Source of the DNA: an uncultured Collinsella sp.
GTDB taxonomy: Bacteria > Actinomycetota > Coriobacteriia > Coriobacteriales > Coriobacteriaceae
Assembly (NCBI GenBank): GCA_905208635.1
Contig: CAJLPX010000012.1
Span: 10,172-74,171, forward strand
Reading direction: 5' to 3'
Length of the DNA stretch: 64,000 nt
The notes under the pieces were generated by a model that was not told the origin of the DNA, searched no databases, and saw only the letters and a list, made by a program, of their open reading frames with translations. Shown one piece after another: positions 49,087 to 58,580 of this stretch; the first letter of the stretch is position 1; each line of letters begins with the position of its first letter. The position numbers were made by a program, and so were the translations under genes.

Positions 49087-51111
49087 CTACATTAGTTCGC
49101 AAATAGCTGCTGCGAAGGCCACGGGGTCCTCGGGCAGAATACCTTCGACCAGCAGAGCCTGGTCGTAGAGCAAGCCGGAGTACTGCTTGATCTTGTCGGC
49201 GTCGCCCGCCTTCTGGGCAGCGACGAGCTTGGCGAAGACCGGGTGCTTGGCGTTGAGCTCGAGCACGCGCTGGCTCTTAGGCATACCGTCGGGCGCGCCC
49301 TCGGGGCCCTTCTGAAGCACTTTCTCCATCTCGAGCGAAAGCGGACCCTCGGTGGTGATGCAGGCGGGAGCGTCAGTCAGACGCGCAGAGACGGCAACCT
49401 TCTCGACCTTGTCGCCGAGCGCCTCCTTCATGGCGTTAAAGAGGTCCTCGTTCTCCTTGGTGGCGTCCTCGGCCTCCTTCTTCTCGTCATCGGTCGCCAA
49501 GTCAAGATCGCCGGTCGCGACGTTCTTAAGCTCCAGGTGACGATCCTCGACCTCAGGCTCAGCGCCATCGGCAACTGCCTTCTCAGCAGCCTCGCGAGCA
49601 GCGTCATCCTCGTAGACCTTGGGCATATCGGCAGCCACGTACTCACGCATGGCCTGGAAGGTGAACTCATCCACGTCCTGCGTCAGCAGCAGTACATCGT
49701 AGCCGCGGTCGAGCACGCCCTTCACGACGGGCATCTTGGCCAGACGCTCTCGCGAATCGCCGGCGGCATAGTAGATTGCCTTCTGGCCCTCGGGCATGCC
49801 CTTGGCATACTCGGCAAGGGTGATCATCTTCTGCTCTTTGGCAGACCAGAACAGCAGCAGGTCGGCGAGCTTGTCGGCCTTCATGCCGTAGCTCGAGTAG
49901 ATGCCGTACTTAAGACCGCGACCAAAGTTCTCAAAGAACTTTTCGTATGCCTCGCGGTCGTTGTCGCGCATGTCCTCGAGATCGGCGGTGATCTTCTTCT
50001 CGACACGCTTGGCAATGGCCTTGAGCTGACGATTCTGCTGCAGCGTCTCACGCGAAATATTGAGCGTCACGTCGGCAGAGTCCACGACACCGCGCACAAA
50101 GTTGTAGTAGTCGGGCAGCAGGTCGTCGCACTTCTCCATAATCAGCACGTTAGAGCTGTAGAGCGCCAGGCCCTTCTCGTAGTCCTTGCTGTACAGATCG
50201 AACGGGGCGCGACCCGGCACAAACAGCAGCGCATCGTACTCAAGCGTACCCTCGGCATGGAAACTGATAGTGCGCGCGGGATCGTCAAAGTCGTGGAACG
50301 TGGACTTGTAGAACTCGTTGTAATCCTTCTGCTCAACGTCGGAGCTGCGCTTTTTCCAGATCGGCGTCATGGAGTTGATGGTCTCGAGCTCCTGGTAGTC
50401 CTCGTACTCGGGCTTGTAGTCGTCGCCGGCGTCCTCGGGCTTGGGTTTCTGGCGGCTCTTGCTCACCATCATCTGAATCGGGTAGCGCACATAGTTGCTG
50501 TACTGCTGAATCAGGCTCTTGAGGCCCCACTCAGTCAGGAAGCGATCGTAGGTCTCGGCCTCGCCGTCGGCGTCGAGCTTCTCGTTCTCGCGCAGCGTCA
50601 GGATGACATCGGTACCGTGCTCGGCACGCTCGCCATCCTCGATGGTGTAGCCCTCAAGACCGTCGGACTCCCAAACGTGGGCGTTATCCTCGCCATAAGC
50701 GCGGCTGACGACCTTCACGTGGCTGGCGACCATAAAGGCGGAGTAGAAACCCACGCCAAACTGACCGATGATGTCGACATCGGAACCCTGTTGCTCGGCG
50801 TTCTCGGTCTTAAACTCCTCGGAGCCGGAATGCGCGATGGTGCCCAGGTTGCGCTCGAGCTCCTCGGCGGTCATGCCGATACCGTTATCCGAAATCGTGA
50901 TGGTACGGGCATCTTTATCAAAGGAAACACGGATGGCCAAGTCGCCCTGGTCGAGCTTGACACTCGGATCCTGCAGGCTCTTAAAGTTGAGCTTGTCGAC
51001 GGCATCGCTCGCGTTGGAGATAAGCTCGCGCAGGAAGATTTCCTTATTGGTGTAGATGGAGTTGATCATGAGGTCGAGCAGTTTTTTGCTCTCGGTCTTA
51101 AATTGACGCAT
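49087..51111 (-). CDS. htpG: Molecular chaperone HtpG (Hsp90)
   Basis: A 674-residue Hsp90. The N-terminal GHKL ATPase has ELISNASDAVDKL, ISDNGIGMTAEEL and GQFGVGFYSAFMV; the middle domain contains the catalytic-loop region SRETLQQNRQLKAI. The C-terminal dimerisation domain is present but the eukaryotic MEEVD tail is not, as expected. Between about 495 and 560 there is a charged insertion rich in Asp, Glu and Lys. A TATAAAAT-like -10 is on minus near 51200. No CIRCE element is seen upstream. Confidence 0.97.
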   Translation of the reverse strand: MRQFKTESKKLLDLMINSIYTNKEIFLRELISNASDAVDKLNFKSLQDPSVKLDQGDLAIRVSFDKDARTITISDNGIGMTAEELERNLGTIAHSGSEEFKTENAEQQGSDVDIIGQFGVGFYSAFMVASHVKVVSRAYGEDNAHVWESDGLEGYTIEDGERAEHGTDVILTLRENEKLDADGEAETYDRFLTEWGLKSLIQQYSNYVRYPIQMMVSKSRQKPKPEDAGDDYKPEYEDYQELETINSMTPIWKKRSSDVEQKDYNEFYKSTFHDFDDPARTISFHAEGTLEYDALLFVPGRAPFDLYSKDYEKGLALYSSNVLIMEKCDDLLPDYYNFVRGVVDSADVTLNISRETLQQNRQLKAIAKRVEKKITADLEDMRDNDREAYEKFFENFGRGLKYGIYSSYGMKADKLADLLLFWSAKEQKMITLAEYAKGMPEGQKAIYYAAGDSRERLAKMPVVKGVLDRGYDVLLLTQDVDEFTFQAMREYVAADMPKVYEDDAAREAAEKAVADGAEPEVEDRHLELKNVATGDLDLATDDEKKEAEDATKENEDLFNAMKEALGDKVEKVAVSARLTDAPACITTEGPLSLEMEKVLQKGPEGAPDGMPKSQRVLELNAKHPVFAKLVAAQKAGDADKIKQYSGLLYDQALLVEGILPEDPVAFAAAICELM

Positions 51112-51313
51112 GTGCAGTCCTTTCGCGCTACCCCCGTCCGCAAAAACGGCCCGGTTGCCCGAGCCGCATCGCAGACCTGCTATGTTCAGACTTAGATTTT
51201 ATAACCCATTAGCGCGCATATATACATACGGAATCGAAAAACTGTATGTCCAAACGCTCTGATGCGCCAATTGCCAAGGAGTGTCCCCAACTGCCGGCAG
51301 AAAAGGAACGTCC

Positions 51314-51817
51314 CTATCTGTCACCCTCGACCCGTTTGGCCATCCAGGCATGGGGCTGGCCTTCATCCTCATAGTCCACTGGGGCAATCTGCGTGTAACC
51401 CGCCTTGGCATAGAGCGGCAGCACGTATTCCTGCGCGTGCAGCTTAATGAGCTTGGCGCCGGCATCACGCGCGGCGGTATCACTGGCCTCGACAATCTTG
51501 CTCGCCAAACCACGACGACGCATAGCCGGCAGCACGGCGACGCGCCCCATAATGTAGGTCTCCCCCGCTGCGACGCCTTCGTCCAAGTCGCACGCCGGCG
51601 ACACCGGAGCCTCTGCGTCAGCCGCGCGCTCAAGCTCTTCGGGAAACACGCGCGAGCAACCGGCAAGCTCGCCGTCTACATAGAGCGTCACATGAATGCA
51701 GTTCGGGTCCTCGTCGATAGCGTCGAACTCATTCTCGTAGCCCTGCTCGTCCATAAAAACGACGCGGCGCACCAACGCCGCGTCATCAAAGCATCCCGTC
51801 TTAAGTTGGATATCCAT
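51314..51817 (-). CDS. GNAT-family N-acetyltransferase
   Basis: A 167-residue ElaA-like or general GNAT enzyme. The acetyl-CoA-binding loop is VLPAMRRRGLASKIV with the R-x-x-G-L-A pattern, preceded by YIMGRVAV and followed by LHAQEYVLPLYAKAGY. MDIQLKTG is the start, with AAAGGGC upstream; an in-frame TTG six codons earlier has no site. The substrate is unknown. It lies 40 bp downstream of the CpsB-like gene. Confidence 0.85.
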   Translation of the reverse strand: MDIQLKTGCFDDAALVRRVVFMDEQGYENEFDAIDEDPNCIHVTLYVDGELAGCSRVFPEELERAADAEAPVSPACDLDEGVAAGETYIMGRVAVLPAMRRRGLASKIVEASDTAARDAGAKLIKLHAQEYVLPLYAKAGYTQIAPVDYEDEGQPHAWMAKRVEGDR

Positions 51818-51856
51818 GGCTGCCCTTTCATTCAATGAGAACGTTAGGGACAGATT

Positions 51857-52507
51857 TTAGCGAAAATGAGCTCCGCGCACGCTAAACTTCGCGCGAGCCT
51901 TCGCCAGGCAGTCGTAATGACCCACGTTATGGGCATCGCTCGCGATGAAGCTGTACAGGTTCTGATCGAACAGGCGCTGGGCCGGCTTTTTTTCGCGACC
52001 AAAGCGACCACCGGCAATAAAGTCCGCCGAAGCCTGCAGCTTGCAGCCCATATCGACCAGGCGTTCCGCCACGCTTACATCCTTTTGAACCGCACGATAG
52101 CGCTCAGGATGAGCGATGATCACCTGGTAGCCACGGCACTGCAAATCGTAAATCGTGTTCTCGTATTCTCTAAACGCATACGCATCGGCATGCGTCGAAA
52201 GCTCGAGCAGAAACTCGTTGGTCCCATCGAAATGCAAGTGCTCCGCGGCATCGATACCAAGTTCAACGAGCTTTCGATGGTTGACCTCGAAGCCCATCTG
52301 GAGCGGAAAACCGTCAGCGTTATCGCGCAGCAGCTCAAAGGCATCCCACATCTTGTCGTAATCAAAATAGGGATCACGGCAGTGAGGAGTGCAAACGATT
52401 CTGGTTACACCGGCCCGCTTGGCAGCCTCGAGCATCGCCAAGCTCTCATCGAGATCGGCGGCGCCGTCGTCTACACCCGGCAAGATATGGCAATGAATGT
52501 CACGCAT
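51857..52507 (-). CDS. CpsB/YwqE-type tyrosine-protein phosphatase (PHP family)
   Basis: A 216-residue PHP-domain manganese phosphatase. The first metal motif is DIHCHILPGVDDGA, the second is CTPHCRDPYF, and later ligands appear in IAHPERY and ASDAHN. CpsB/CapC enzymes remove phosphate from the C-terminal tyrosines of the partner BY-kinase and control polysaccharide chain length. It follows the kinase gene by 17 bp. Confidence 0.9.
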   Translation of the reverse strand: MRDIHCHILPGVDDGAADLDESLAMLEAAKRAGVTRIVCTPHCRDPYFDYDKMWDAFELLRDNADGFPLQMGFEVNHRKLVELGIDAAEHLHFDGTNEFLLELSTHADAYAFREYENTIYDLQCRGYQVIIAHPERYRAVQKDVSVAERLVDMGCKLQASADFIAGGRFGREKKPAQRLFDQNLYSFIASDAHNVGHYDCLAKARAKFSVRGAHFR

Positions 52508-52524
52508 AGGTCGGCCCTAATCAA

Positions 52525-53262
52525 CTAAACGTTTGCTCGGTTGGTGAAGATGCCCTTTTTGGAAGTGCCCTGACCGTCGGAGCCCTTCTTAACCTTCTTA
52601 CCGTCCTTGGTGTAGTAAGAATAGTAGTACTCGCTGGTCTCGGTCTCACAGTAATTCATGACGGTACCGATGAGCTTGACCTTCTCGGACTTCTTAAGCT
52701 GGGCGATAGCGTTGAGCGCCTCTTCGCGCTTGGTAAAGTCCTCACGCACCACGAACAGCGCGCCGTCGGTCAGGCTGGCAATCTCGGCAGCATCGATGAA
52801 GGTGCCGACCGGAGGAGCATCGAAGATGACGTACTGGAACTTAGCAGACAGTGCCTTGACCAGCTTGGCAAAGCGATGGGAGACGATGATGTCGGCAGGA
52901 TTGGGAATATGCGGCTCGGCATCGAGGAAGTAGAAATTCTTCTGACCTGTCTCGACAATCGCCTGGTCGATAGAAACCTGCTCGGACAGGACTGCATAGA
53001 GTCCGCCGCGGGAGCGGACGCCGAGCATATCGGCAAGGGACCTGCGACGCATATCAGCCTCGACCAGCAGGACACTCTTGCCGCTCGTGGCGATTGCCTG
53101 AGCAAGATTAATGGAAACCGTAGACTTGCCCTCGTTGGGAATCGAGGAGGTAACGGTGATGGTGCGAATGGGGTCGTCCACGCTCGCAAAGCGGATGTTG
53201 GCCAGAAGGGTCTTGGCGGCATTCTGCACAACGAGCTTATCGGTGTTCTTTGCCTTAGCCAT
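52525..53262 (-). CDS. CpsD/CapB-type tyrosine autokinase (BY-kinase)
   Basis: A 245-residue cytosolic BY-kinase. The Walker A is SSIPNEGKSTVSINLA, Walker A' is VLLVEADMRRRSL and Walker B is VIFDAPPVGTFID. The C-terminal tyrosine cluster ETSEYYYSYYTKDGKK is the autophosphorylation site. The kinase works with the membrane adaptor encoded just upstream (gap of two bases). The length is that of the split Gram-positive form, not of Wzc. Confidence 0.92.
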   Translation of the reverse strand: MAKAKNTDKLVVQNAAKTLLANIRFASVDDPIRTITVTSSIPNEGKSTVSINLAQAIATSGKSVLLVEADMRRRSLADMLGVRSRGGLYAVLSEQVSIDQAIVETGQKNFYFLDAEPHIPNPADIIVSHRFAKLVKALSAKFQYVIFDAPPVGTFIDAAEIASLTDGALFVVREDFTKREEALNAIAQLKKSEKVKLIGTVMNYCETETSEYYYSYYTKDGKKVKKGSDGQGTSKKGIFTNRANV

Positions 53263-53264
53263 GC

Positions 53265-53921
53265 CTATTTACCACCTTTCATAGCCGGAATTCGGCCAAC
53301 AACAGGAATACCCAGGAGCTCTTCTGCCTCTTCGGCACCGCGGATGCGGGTATTGAGCATGTCTGCCAAAACGACATAGGCAACTGCGATAAAGATACCG
53401 GCGAGGAACGCGACGGCAATATACAGCGTGCGCTTGGGGCCGCTGGGGGCTTCGGGGGTCTTAGCCTCGTCGATAACGTTGATGCTCTGGGCAGCGCCGA
53501 CGTTCTGAGCGACCGTACTCACCGAGCTGGCAATGGCCTTTGCGACCTCAGCCGTCTCCTTGGCATCGGTGCCGGTAACCGAAAGCGTAATGACACGCGT
53601 GGTGGTCTCGGAGGAAACAGACACCTTGTAGTCATCCAGATCGGTGAGGCCCAGTTCTTTGGCGGCGCCGCTCTTAACGCTATCGCTATCCAGCAGCGTG
53701 GCGATATCGTTGGAAAGCATCTGGCTCGCCGAGAGATCGTTGTAGCTCATCTGACCGCTATCGTCGGTCTTGGCGAGAATGTACATGCTCGTCGTCGCGG
53801 TATAGGTGTTGTCCATCGCAACGAAGGACACGATGCCCATGGCGATCGCGCAGACCACCGGAAGGGTGATGACCAGCTTGAGGTGCTTCTTCAGCAGCTG
53901 GAACAGTTCGAGAAGGGTCAT
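53265..53921 (-). CDS. CpsC/CapA-type polysaccharide chain-length regulator (Wzz family)
   Basis: A 218-residue membrane adaptor with helices at about 18-38 (LVITLPVVCAIAMGIVSFVA) and 172-192 (LYIAVAFLAGIFIAVAYVVL), quoted only as the two membrane segments, and an extracellular Wzz domain between them. The C-terminal cytosolic tail RIRGAEEAEELLGIPVVGRIP activates the partner kinase. First gene of the triad; the promoter is probably in the 195-bp gap upstream. Confidence 0.9.
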   Translation of the reverse strand: MTLLELFQLLKKHLKLVITLPVVCAIAMGIVSFVAMDNTYTATTSMYILAKTDDSGQMSYNDLSASQMLSNDIATLLDSDSVKSGAAKELGLTDLDDYKVSVSSETTTRVITLSVTGTDAKETAEVAKAIASSVSTVAQNVGAAQSINVIDEAKTPEAPSGPKRTLYIAVAFLAGIFIAVAYVVLADMLNTRIRGAEEAEELLGIPVVGRIPAMKGGK

Positions 53922-54054
53922 GCAGCTTGCCTTTCATTTCCCCAGTTCGGATTGACAAAACTGTCCGTATGTTATCGCATCTTTTTACCGAGACCAAACT
54001 CTATACATAAGAAACAGGCTCTCCTGTAAAAATGTCGGAAGCAATCGTAAAATT

Positions 54055-54092
54055 GCACAACAACGCCGCACCCGAAAGTCAAATGCGGCGTC
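54055..54092 (-). terminator. Terminator after the PhoR-like gene
   Basis: ACGCCGCA (54063-54070) pairs with TGCGGCGT (54084-54091). The tail is GTTGTTGTG, so termination may be partial. Confidence 0.55.
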
Positions 54093-54116
54093 TACATCAA
54101 TATCTATGTTGTATCG

Positions 54117-55541
54117 CTATGCGAATGGCTCGTCCTGCTGTATGGGAAACGTCACCGTAATGGTGGTTCCCACGCCCAACTCGCTCGACAGATCGAGCGT
54201 GGCGTGATGATACAGGGCCGCATGCTTGACAATGGCAAGCCCCAGGCCGGTTCCGCCGCGTGCCTTGGACCTACTCTTGTCCACGCGATAGAACCGCTCA
54301 AATACCTTGCCCTGTTCTTCAGGCGCGATACCGATTCCCGTGTCGGCGGCAGCGAGGAACGGATGGCCTTCGTCGTTGGTGCCGCACTGCAACGTAACCG
54401 TACCGCCGGGTCGATTGTAGCGGATGGCGTTGCTTGCCAGATTATAGATGAGCTCGTCGATCAAGCGCGACACGCCTTCGATGACCACAGGCTTGGTCTC
54501 ATGACTTATCGTCACATTCGCTTGACGGGCGACCTGTTCAAGACGCTGCTCAACCGCGTAGATCGCACGCGAGAGCTCAATAGGCTCCGTGGAACCAATG
54601 GGCACTGCCTCGCCTTCAGTCGCACGTTCGGCCTCGTCCAAGTTAGACAGCGTAAGGATGTCGTTGACAAGCGCTGCCAAGCGGCCCGCCTCACGATAGA
54701 TGCGACCGCCAAAGTTGCGCAGGTCGTCCTCGCCCTCGACCATGCCATTTGCGATGAGCTCGGCATAGCCCGAAATCGCCGTAAGCGGCGTCTTGAGCTC
54801 ATGGGTGATATTCGCCGTGAACTCGCGGCGCATACGGTCGTTGTCCGCTAGCACCGCCATTTGGCGCTTGAGTTCCTGGCGCTGCGACTCGATGCGCTCA
54901 AGCATGGGAACCATCTCGGCATAGGCGTGCTCATAGCTACGGCGTGGGTGATCCAAATCCACCTCTTGTAACGGCGCGATGATGGCACGGGACTCACGGC
55001 GCGCCATAAAAAACGAGAGTACTGCACCCGCTGCTGCGATAAGCAGCATCGGCGCCAGCATCGACAGCAAAATCGCCGCAACGCCAGGCTGGGCCTGCGC
55101 CAAGCGAACGACCTGGCCGTTATCAAGGGTGACGGCGCGATACAGCATAATCTCGTCGAGTGTAGAGCTTGCGCGCTCCGCGGAACCCAAACCACTCTCA
55201 AAGGCCTCGATGACCTCGGGGCGATCGCCATGGTTGGGCAGTGTGGAAGGCGACGCCTCGTTGTCGTAGGCAACAGATCCGTCCTTATTGATCAGCGTGA
55301 TACGAAGATCCTCGCGATCGAGGCTTCGCAAGAACGGAATGGGCTCCTGCTGCTCGTCGAGGGCGGCAGCAATGAGCTCAGTTTCCTGCGCCAGATTGGC
55401 ACTCGTGGCATCCGCCAAAGTGTTTTGCACAAAGAACGCACCCAGCACCGTAAACGCCACGATAACCGCCATGGCGCAGACAAAGATCGTCACAAAAACG
55501 CGGTGCGACAGCGTATGTTTTCCCTGGGGGGCGAAGACCAC
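54117..55541 (-). CDS. PhoR-like sensor histidine kinase
   Basis: A 474-residue membrane kinase with helices at about 14-38 and 155-178, an extracellular domain between them, and a HAMP-like or linker segment. The phosphoacceptor His (near 247) is in FTANITHELKTPLTAISGY; the N box is LIYNLASNAIRYNRP, then GIGIAPEEQGKVFERFYRV and GGTGLGLAIVKH. Start is GTG at 55541, three bases after the regulator's stop, with GGAGGAG upstream. Together with the next gene upstream and pstB it suggests phosphate sensing. Confidence 0.9.
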   Translation of the reverse strand: MVFAPQGKHTLSHRVFVTIFVCAMAVIVAFTVLGAFFVQNTLADATSANLAQETELIAAALDEQQEPIPFLRSLDREDLRITLINKDGSVAYDNEASPSTLPNHGDRPEVIEAFESGLGSAERASSTLDEIMLYRAVTLDNGQVVRLAQAQPGVAAILLSMLAPMLLIAAAGAVLSFFMARRESRAIIAPLQEVDLDHPRRSYEHAYAEMVPMLERIESQRQELKRQMAVLADNDRMRREFTANITHELKTPLTAISGYAELIANGMVEGEDDLRNFGGRIYREAGRLAALVNDILTLSNLDEAERATEGEAVPIGSTEPIELSRAIYAVEQRLEQVARQANVTISHETKPVVIEGVSRLIDELIYNLASNAIRYNRPGGTVTLQCGTNDEGHPFLAAADTGIGIAPEEQGKVFERFYRVDKSRSKARGGTGLGLAIVKHAALYHHATLDLSSELGVGTTITVTFPIQQDEPFA

Positions 55542-55544
55542 GGG

Positions 55545-56273
55545 TTACTCCTCCGATGCGGTGGCCGCGGTGTCGTCGCCTTCGGCACCATCACCGGCAG
55601 AAGGCTCGGCCAGGCGATAACCCACGCCGCGCACGGTCTCGATGGCGCTGGCATGCTCGCCCAGTTTTTGGCGAAGCGTCTGCACGTGCACGTCAACGGT
55701 GCGCGAACCGCCGTCGAAGTCCCAGCCCCACACGCTCTGCAGCAACGACTCGCGGGTAAAGACCACGCCGGGCTTGCGCATGAGGTACTCGAGCAGGTCG
55801 AACTCGCGCAGGGTGAGCTTAAGCGGCTCGCCGGCAACGGTCACCTCGCGATGGCTGGGCGAGAGCACGATGTCGCCCACGCTGAGCACATCGCTCGCCT
55901 GCTTGACCATGCCGCCGCGACGCAGCAGTGCGCGGCAGCGGCTCGCAAGCTCCATGAGCGAAAACGGCTTAGTCAGGTAATCGTCGGCACCGCCATCGAG
56001 CGCCATCACCTTGTCGAGTTCGGTGTCCTTGGCGGTAAGCATCATGATGGGCACCGTCGCCGTCAGGCGATCGGCACGCAGGCGACGCATAATCGCCAAG
56101 CCATCGGTGTCGGGCAGCATGATATCGAGCAGCACAGCATCGGGCACCCGTCGTGCCACGGCAGCTTTAAACTCGCCATCACACGAAAAGCCCTCGGCCT
56201 CGATTCCCTGCTTGCGCAGCGCGTAGACTGTCAAATCCCTGATGTTGTCATCGTCCTCGACGTAATAGATCAT
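55545..56273 (-). CDS. PhoB/PhoP-like response regulator
   Basis: A 242-residue OmpR-family regulator. The receiver domain has acidic pocket EDDD near residues 6-9 and phospho-Asp50 in VLLDIMLPD; Lys in YLTKPFS completes it. The winged helix (about 125-220) contains LTLREFDLLEYLMRKPGVVFTRE (named by position) and RTVDVHVQTLRQKLG. An acidic low-complexity tail of 20 residues follows. AAAGGGG precedes the ATG. pstB lies 64 bp upstream on the same strand. Confidence 0.9.
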   Translation of the reverse strand: MIYYVEDDDNIRDLTVYALRKQGIEAEGFSCDGEFKAAVARRVPDAVLLDIMLPDTDGLAIMRRLRADRLTATVPIMMLTAKDTELDKVMALDGGADDYLTKPFSLMELASRCRALLRRGGMVKQASDVLSVGDIVLSPSHREVTVAGEPLKLTLREFDLLEYLMRKPGVVFTRESLLQSVWGWDFDGGSRTVDVHVQTLRQKLGEHASAIETVRGVGYRLAEPSAGDGAEGDDTAATASEE

Positions 56274-56337
56274 GTTGAACCCCTTTGCGGCCGATATGAC
56301 CGCATCTTAACCCTAAAGGCACCTGTAAAAGACAGCG

Positions 56338-57213
56338 TCAGCCAAAACGCCCCGTCAAATAATCCGCGGTGCGCGGATCGGACGGATTCTTGAAGAGTTG
56401 CGCGGTGGGCGCGTGCTCCACCAGCTCACCCAGCAAAAAGAACGCAACCGAATCGGAAATACGCGCGGCCTGCTGCATGTTGTGCGTCACGACCACCAGC
56501 GTGCAGGTCTCCTTGAGCTCGCAGGCCAGCTGCTCCACCACCAACGTCGACACAGGGTCGAGTGCCGAAGTCGGCTCGTCCATCAGCAGAATGTCGGGCT
56601 GCACGGCAAGTGCGCGGGCGATGCACAGGCGCTGCTGCTGTCCACCCGAAAGACCCAGGCCCGACTCTTTGAGCTTGTCCTTGACCTCGTCCCACAGGGC
56701 AGCGCGACGCAGGGAGTCCTCGACCAGCTCATCGAGCACGACGCGGTCGCGCACACCCATACCGCGAGGACCGTAGGCGACGTTGTCGTAGATGCTCATG
56801 GGAAATGGGTTGGGGCGTTGGAACACCATGCCCACGCGCTGGCGCAAACGGCAGATGTCGCAATCGCCCAGGATATCTTGACCATCGAGCGCAATCTTGC
56901 CCTCGATGCGGCAATCCTTGATGCCGTCGTTCATGCGGTTAAAGCAGCGCAGCAACGTGGACTTTCCGCAGCCCGAAGGCCCGATGAACGAGGTGATCTG
57001 CTTGTCGCGGATCTTGATATTCACGTCCTTGAGCGCATGGTGGTCGCCATAGAACAGGTCGATGCCCTCGACATCGATGCGCGTCGGCGAGGCGGCAAGA
57101 TCCTCTGCCGTGGGGCGAGTCGCATCCCCAACCTCGCGCTCATGCGCGGCCTCGGCCTGCGCTTCCATGAGTTCTTCAAGCTCCGTGGGCTCCGCAGCCG
57201 CAGCAGCCGTCAT
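56338..57213 (-). CDS. pstB: Phosphate ABC transporter ATP-binding protein
   Basis: A 291-residue ATPase of the Pst high-affinity phosphate importer. Walker A is [12 protein letters not shown], the Q-loop region is [19 protein letters not shown], the signature is [16 protein letters not shown] and Walker B is [13 protein letters not shown]. About 40 N-terminal residues form an acidic, Ala-rich extension not usual for Pst[10 protein letters not shown] is the start, with GGAGGTG six bases upstream. pstS, pstC, pstA and phoU are not adjacent; instead two-component pairs flank the gene. Confidence 0.93.
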   Translation of the reverse strand: MTAAAAAEPTELEELMEAQAEAAHEREVGDATRPTAEDLAASPTRIDVEGIDLFYGDHHALKDVNIKIRDKQITSFIGPSGCGKSTLLRCFNRMNDGIKDCRIEGKIALDGQDILGDCDICRLRQRVGMVFQRPNPFPMSIYDNVAYGPRGMGVRDRVVLDELVEDSLRRAALWDEVKDKLKESGLGLSGGQQQRLCIARALAVQPDILLMDEPTSALDPVSTLVVEQLACELKETCTLVVVTHNMQQAARISDSVAFFLLGELVEHAPTAQLFKNPSDPRTADYLTGRFG

Positions 57214-57316
57214 ACCGCACACCTCCATATCGATATCAATTCAGCAGTATCAATAGTAGGAATCGCGGCTCATACGCACGTGAGCACATTGTCAAGTGTT
57301 TGTAAGGGCACGCTAG

Positions 57317-58555
57317 CTATGCGGCGGGCAGCTCGATGGTGAATATCGTGTGTTCGGGCGTCGATTCACTTGCAACGGTACCGCCGTGTGCCGCGATGAT
57401 CTCCTTGGCAATAGCAAGGCCCAAACCGGCACCACCGCGATTGGTCGCACGCGCCGCATCCAGGCGATAGAACTTCTCAAAGATCACCTTGAGCTTAGCC
57501 GCAGGGATAGGATCGCCCTGATTGATAAAGCGCACGCGCACGCCGCCATCGTCTTGGCGCCTGGCCTCAATCGTGATAGTCGAGCCCTCATAGCTATAGG
57601 CGACGGCGTTTTTCATGATGTTGTTAAACACGCGGGCCATCTTATCGCCATCCACGAGCACCGTCAGGTCCTCGCGAATATCAACCTGGGCTTCCTTATG
57701 CTGCTCGTTGAGGATGGGATAGAACTCGTCAGCCACCTGAGCCAGCAGCAACCCCAGATCAACATAGCCGCGCGTGAGCACGATATCGTGGAAGTCAAAG
57801 CGCGTGATATCGAAGAACTCTTCGATGAGCGCATCGAGCCGGTGCGCCTTGTCGAGCGCCACGCCCGTAAAGTGCGCACGTTGCTCAACCGGCAGCTCGG
57901 GAGCCTCTTGAAGCAGCGAAAGATAGCCCACCACACTGGCAAGCGGGGTGCGTAGGTCATGTGCCAAGTACGTGACCAGGTCGTCCTTGCGATGAGACTC
58001 GTCACGCAAGGCCTGCTGCACCCTGCGCTCGCGATCGCGCACACGGTTGAGTGCGCCCTCGACCTCCAGGAAGTCGCCGTCGATGTTGTCCCAGGTGTCG
58101 GGGTGATCGATCAGGCGATCTTGAATACGAGCGGCCAGCACACAATCGGCATGCTGCTCGCCCTGCTCATAGCCCTGGTAGTACAGGGCGCGGCCGCAAA
58201 AGAACAGCACGCACACGGCAAGCGCCAGCACAAAGCCAAGCATGTTGAATACAAAGCCGGCATCGAACAGCACCGGCCCTTCGATGCCGCCGAGTGCCAT
58301 GGCGCCAATCGCCAACGTCATGGCCCACGCGGCACCGCCAATCACCACGCAGCGGCGTACGATTTCAAATCGATCGATCAGCAAAAAGCCGACAAGCAGC
58401 ACCGCCAAGATTCCAGCGATGTTATCGATGCCAATCAGCAGCAGGCTCAGCAAAAAGAGCAGCACCGTTGCAAGCGCGCGGTTGTCGACGACCGACCTCA
58501 CGTATTCAAAGAGTCGATCGGGCACCTCGAATGCCTGCCTATCGTCTTTTGTCAT
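57317..58555 (-). CDS. VanS-like sensor histidine kinase
   Basis: A 412-residue kinase with about four N-terminal helices (27-135) and very short outside loops. The phosphoacceptor His (near 198) is in YLAHDLRTPLASVVGYL; the N box is VFNNIMKNAVAYSYEG, followed by VIFEKFYRLDAARATNRGG and GLGLAIAKEIIAAHGG. The pattern, including AHDLRTPL, is that of VanS-type kinases. MTKDDRQ is the start, with GGGGAAG upstream. It is downstream of the VanR-like regulator by 25 bp. Confidence 0.88.
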   Translation of the reverse strand: MTKDDRQAFEVPDRLFEYVRSVVDNRALATVLLFLLSLLLIGIDNIAGILAVLLVGFLLIDRFEIVRRCVVIGGAAWAMTLAIGAMALGGIEGPVLFDAGFVFNMLGFVLALAVCVLFFCGRALYYQGYEQGEQHADCVLAARIQDRLIDHPDTWDNIDGDFLEVEGALNRVRDRERRVQQALRDESHRKDDLVTYLAHDLRTPLASVVGYLSLLQEAPELPVEQRAHFTGVALDKAHRLDALIEEFFDITRFDFHDIVLTRGYVDLGLLLAQVADEFYPILNEQHKEAQVDIREDLTVLVDGDKMARVFNNIMKNAVAYSYEGSTITIEARRQDDGGVRVRFINQGDPIPAAKLKVIFEKFYRLDAARATNRGGAGLGLAIAKEIIAAHGGTVASESTPEHTIFTIELPAA

Positions 58556-58580
58556 GTCCACTTCCCCACCATCAAAGGCG

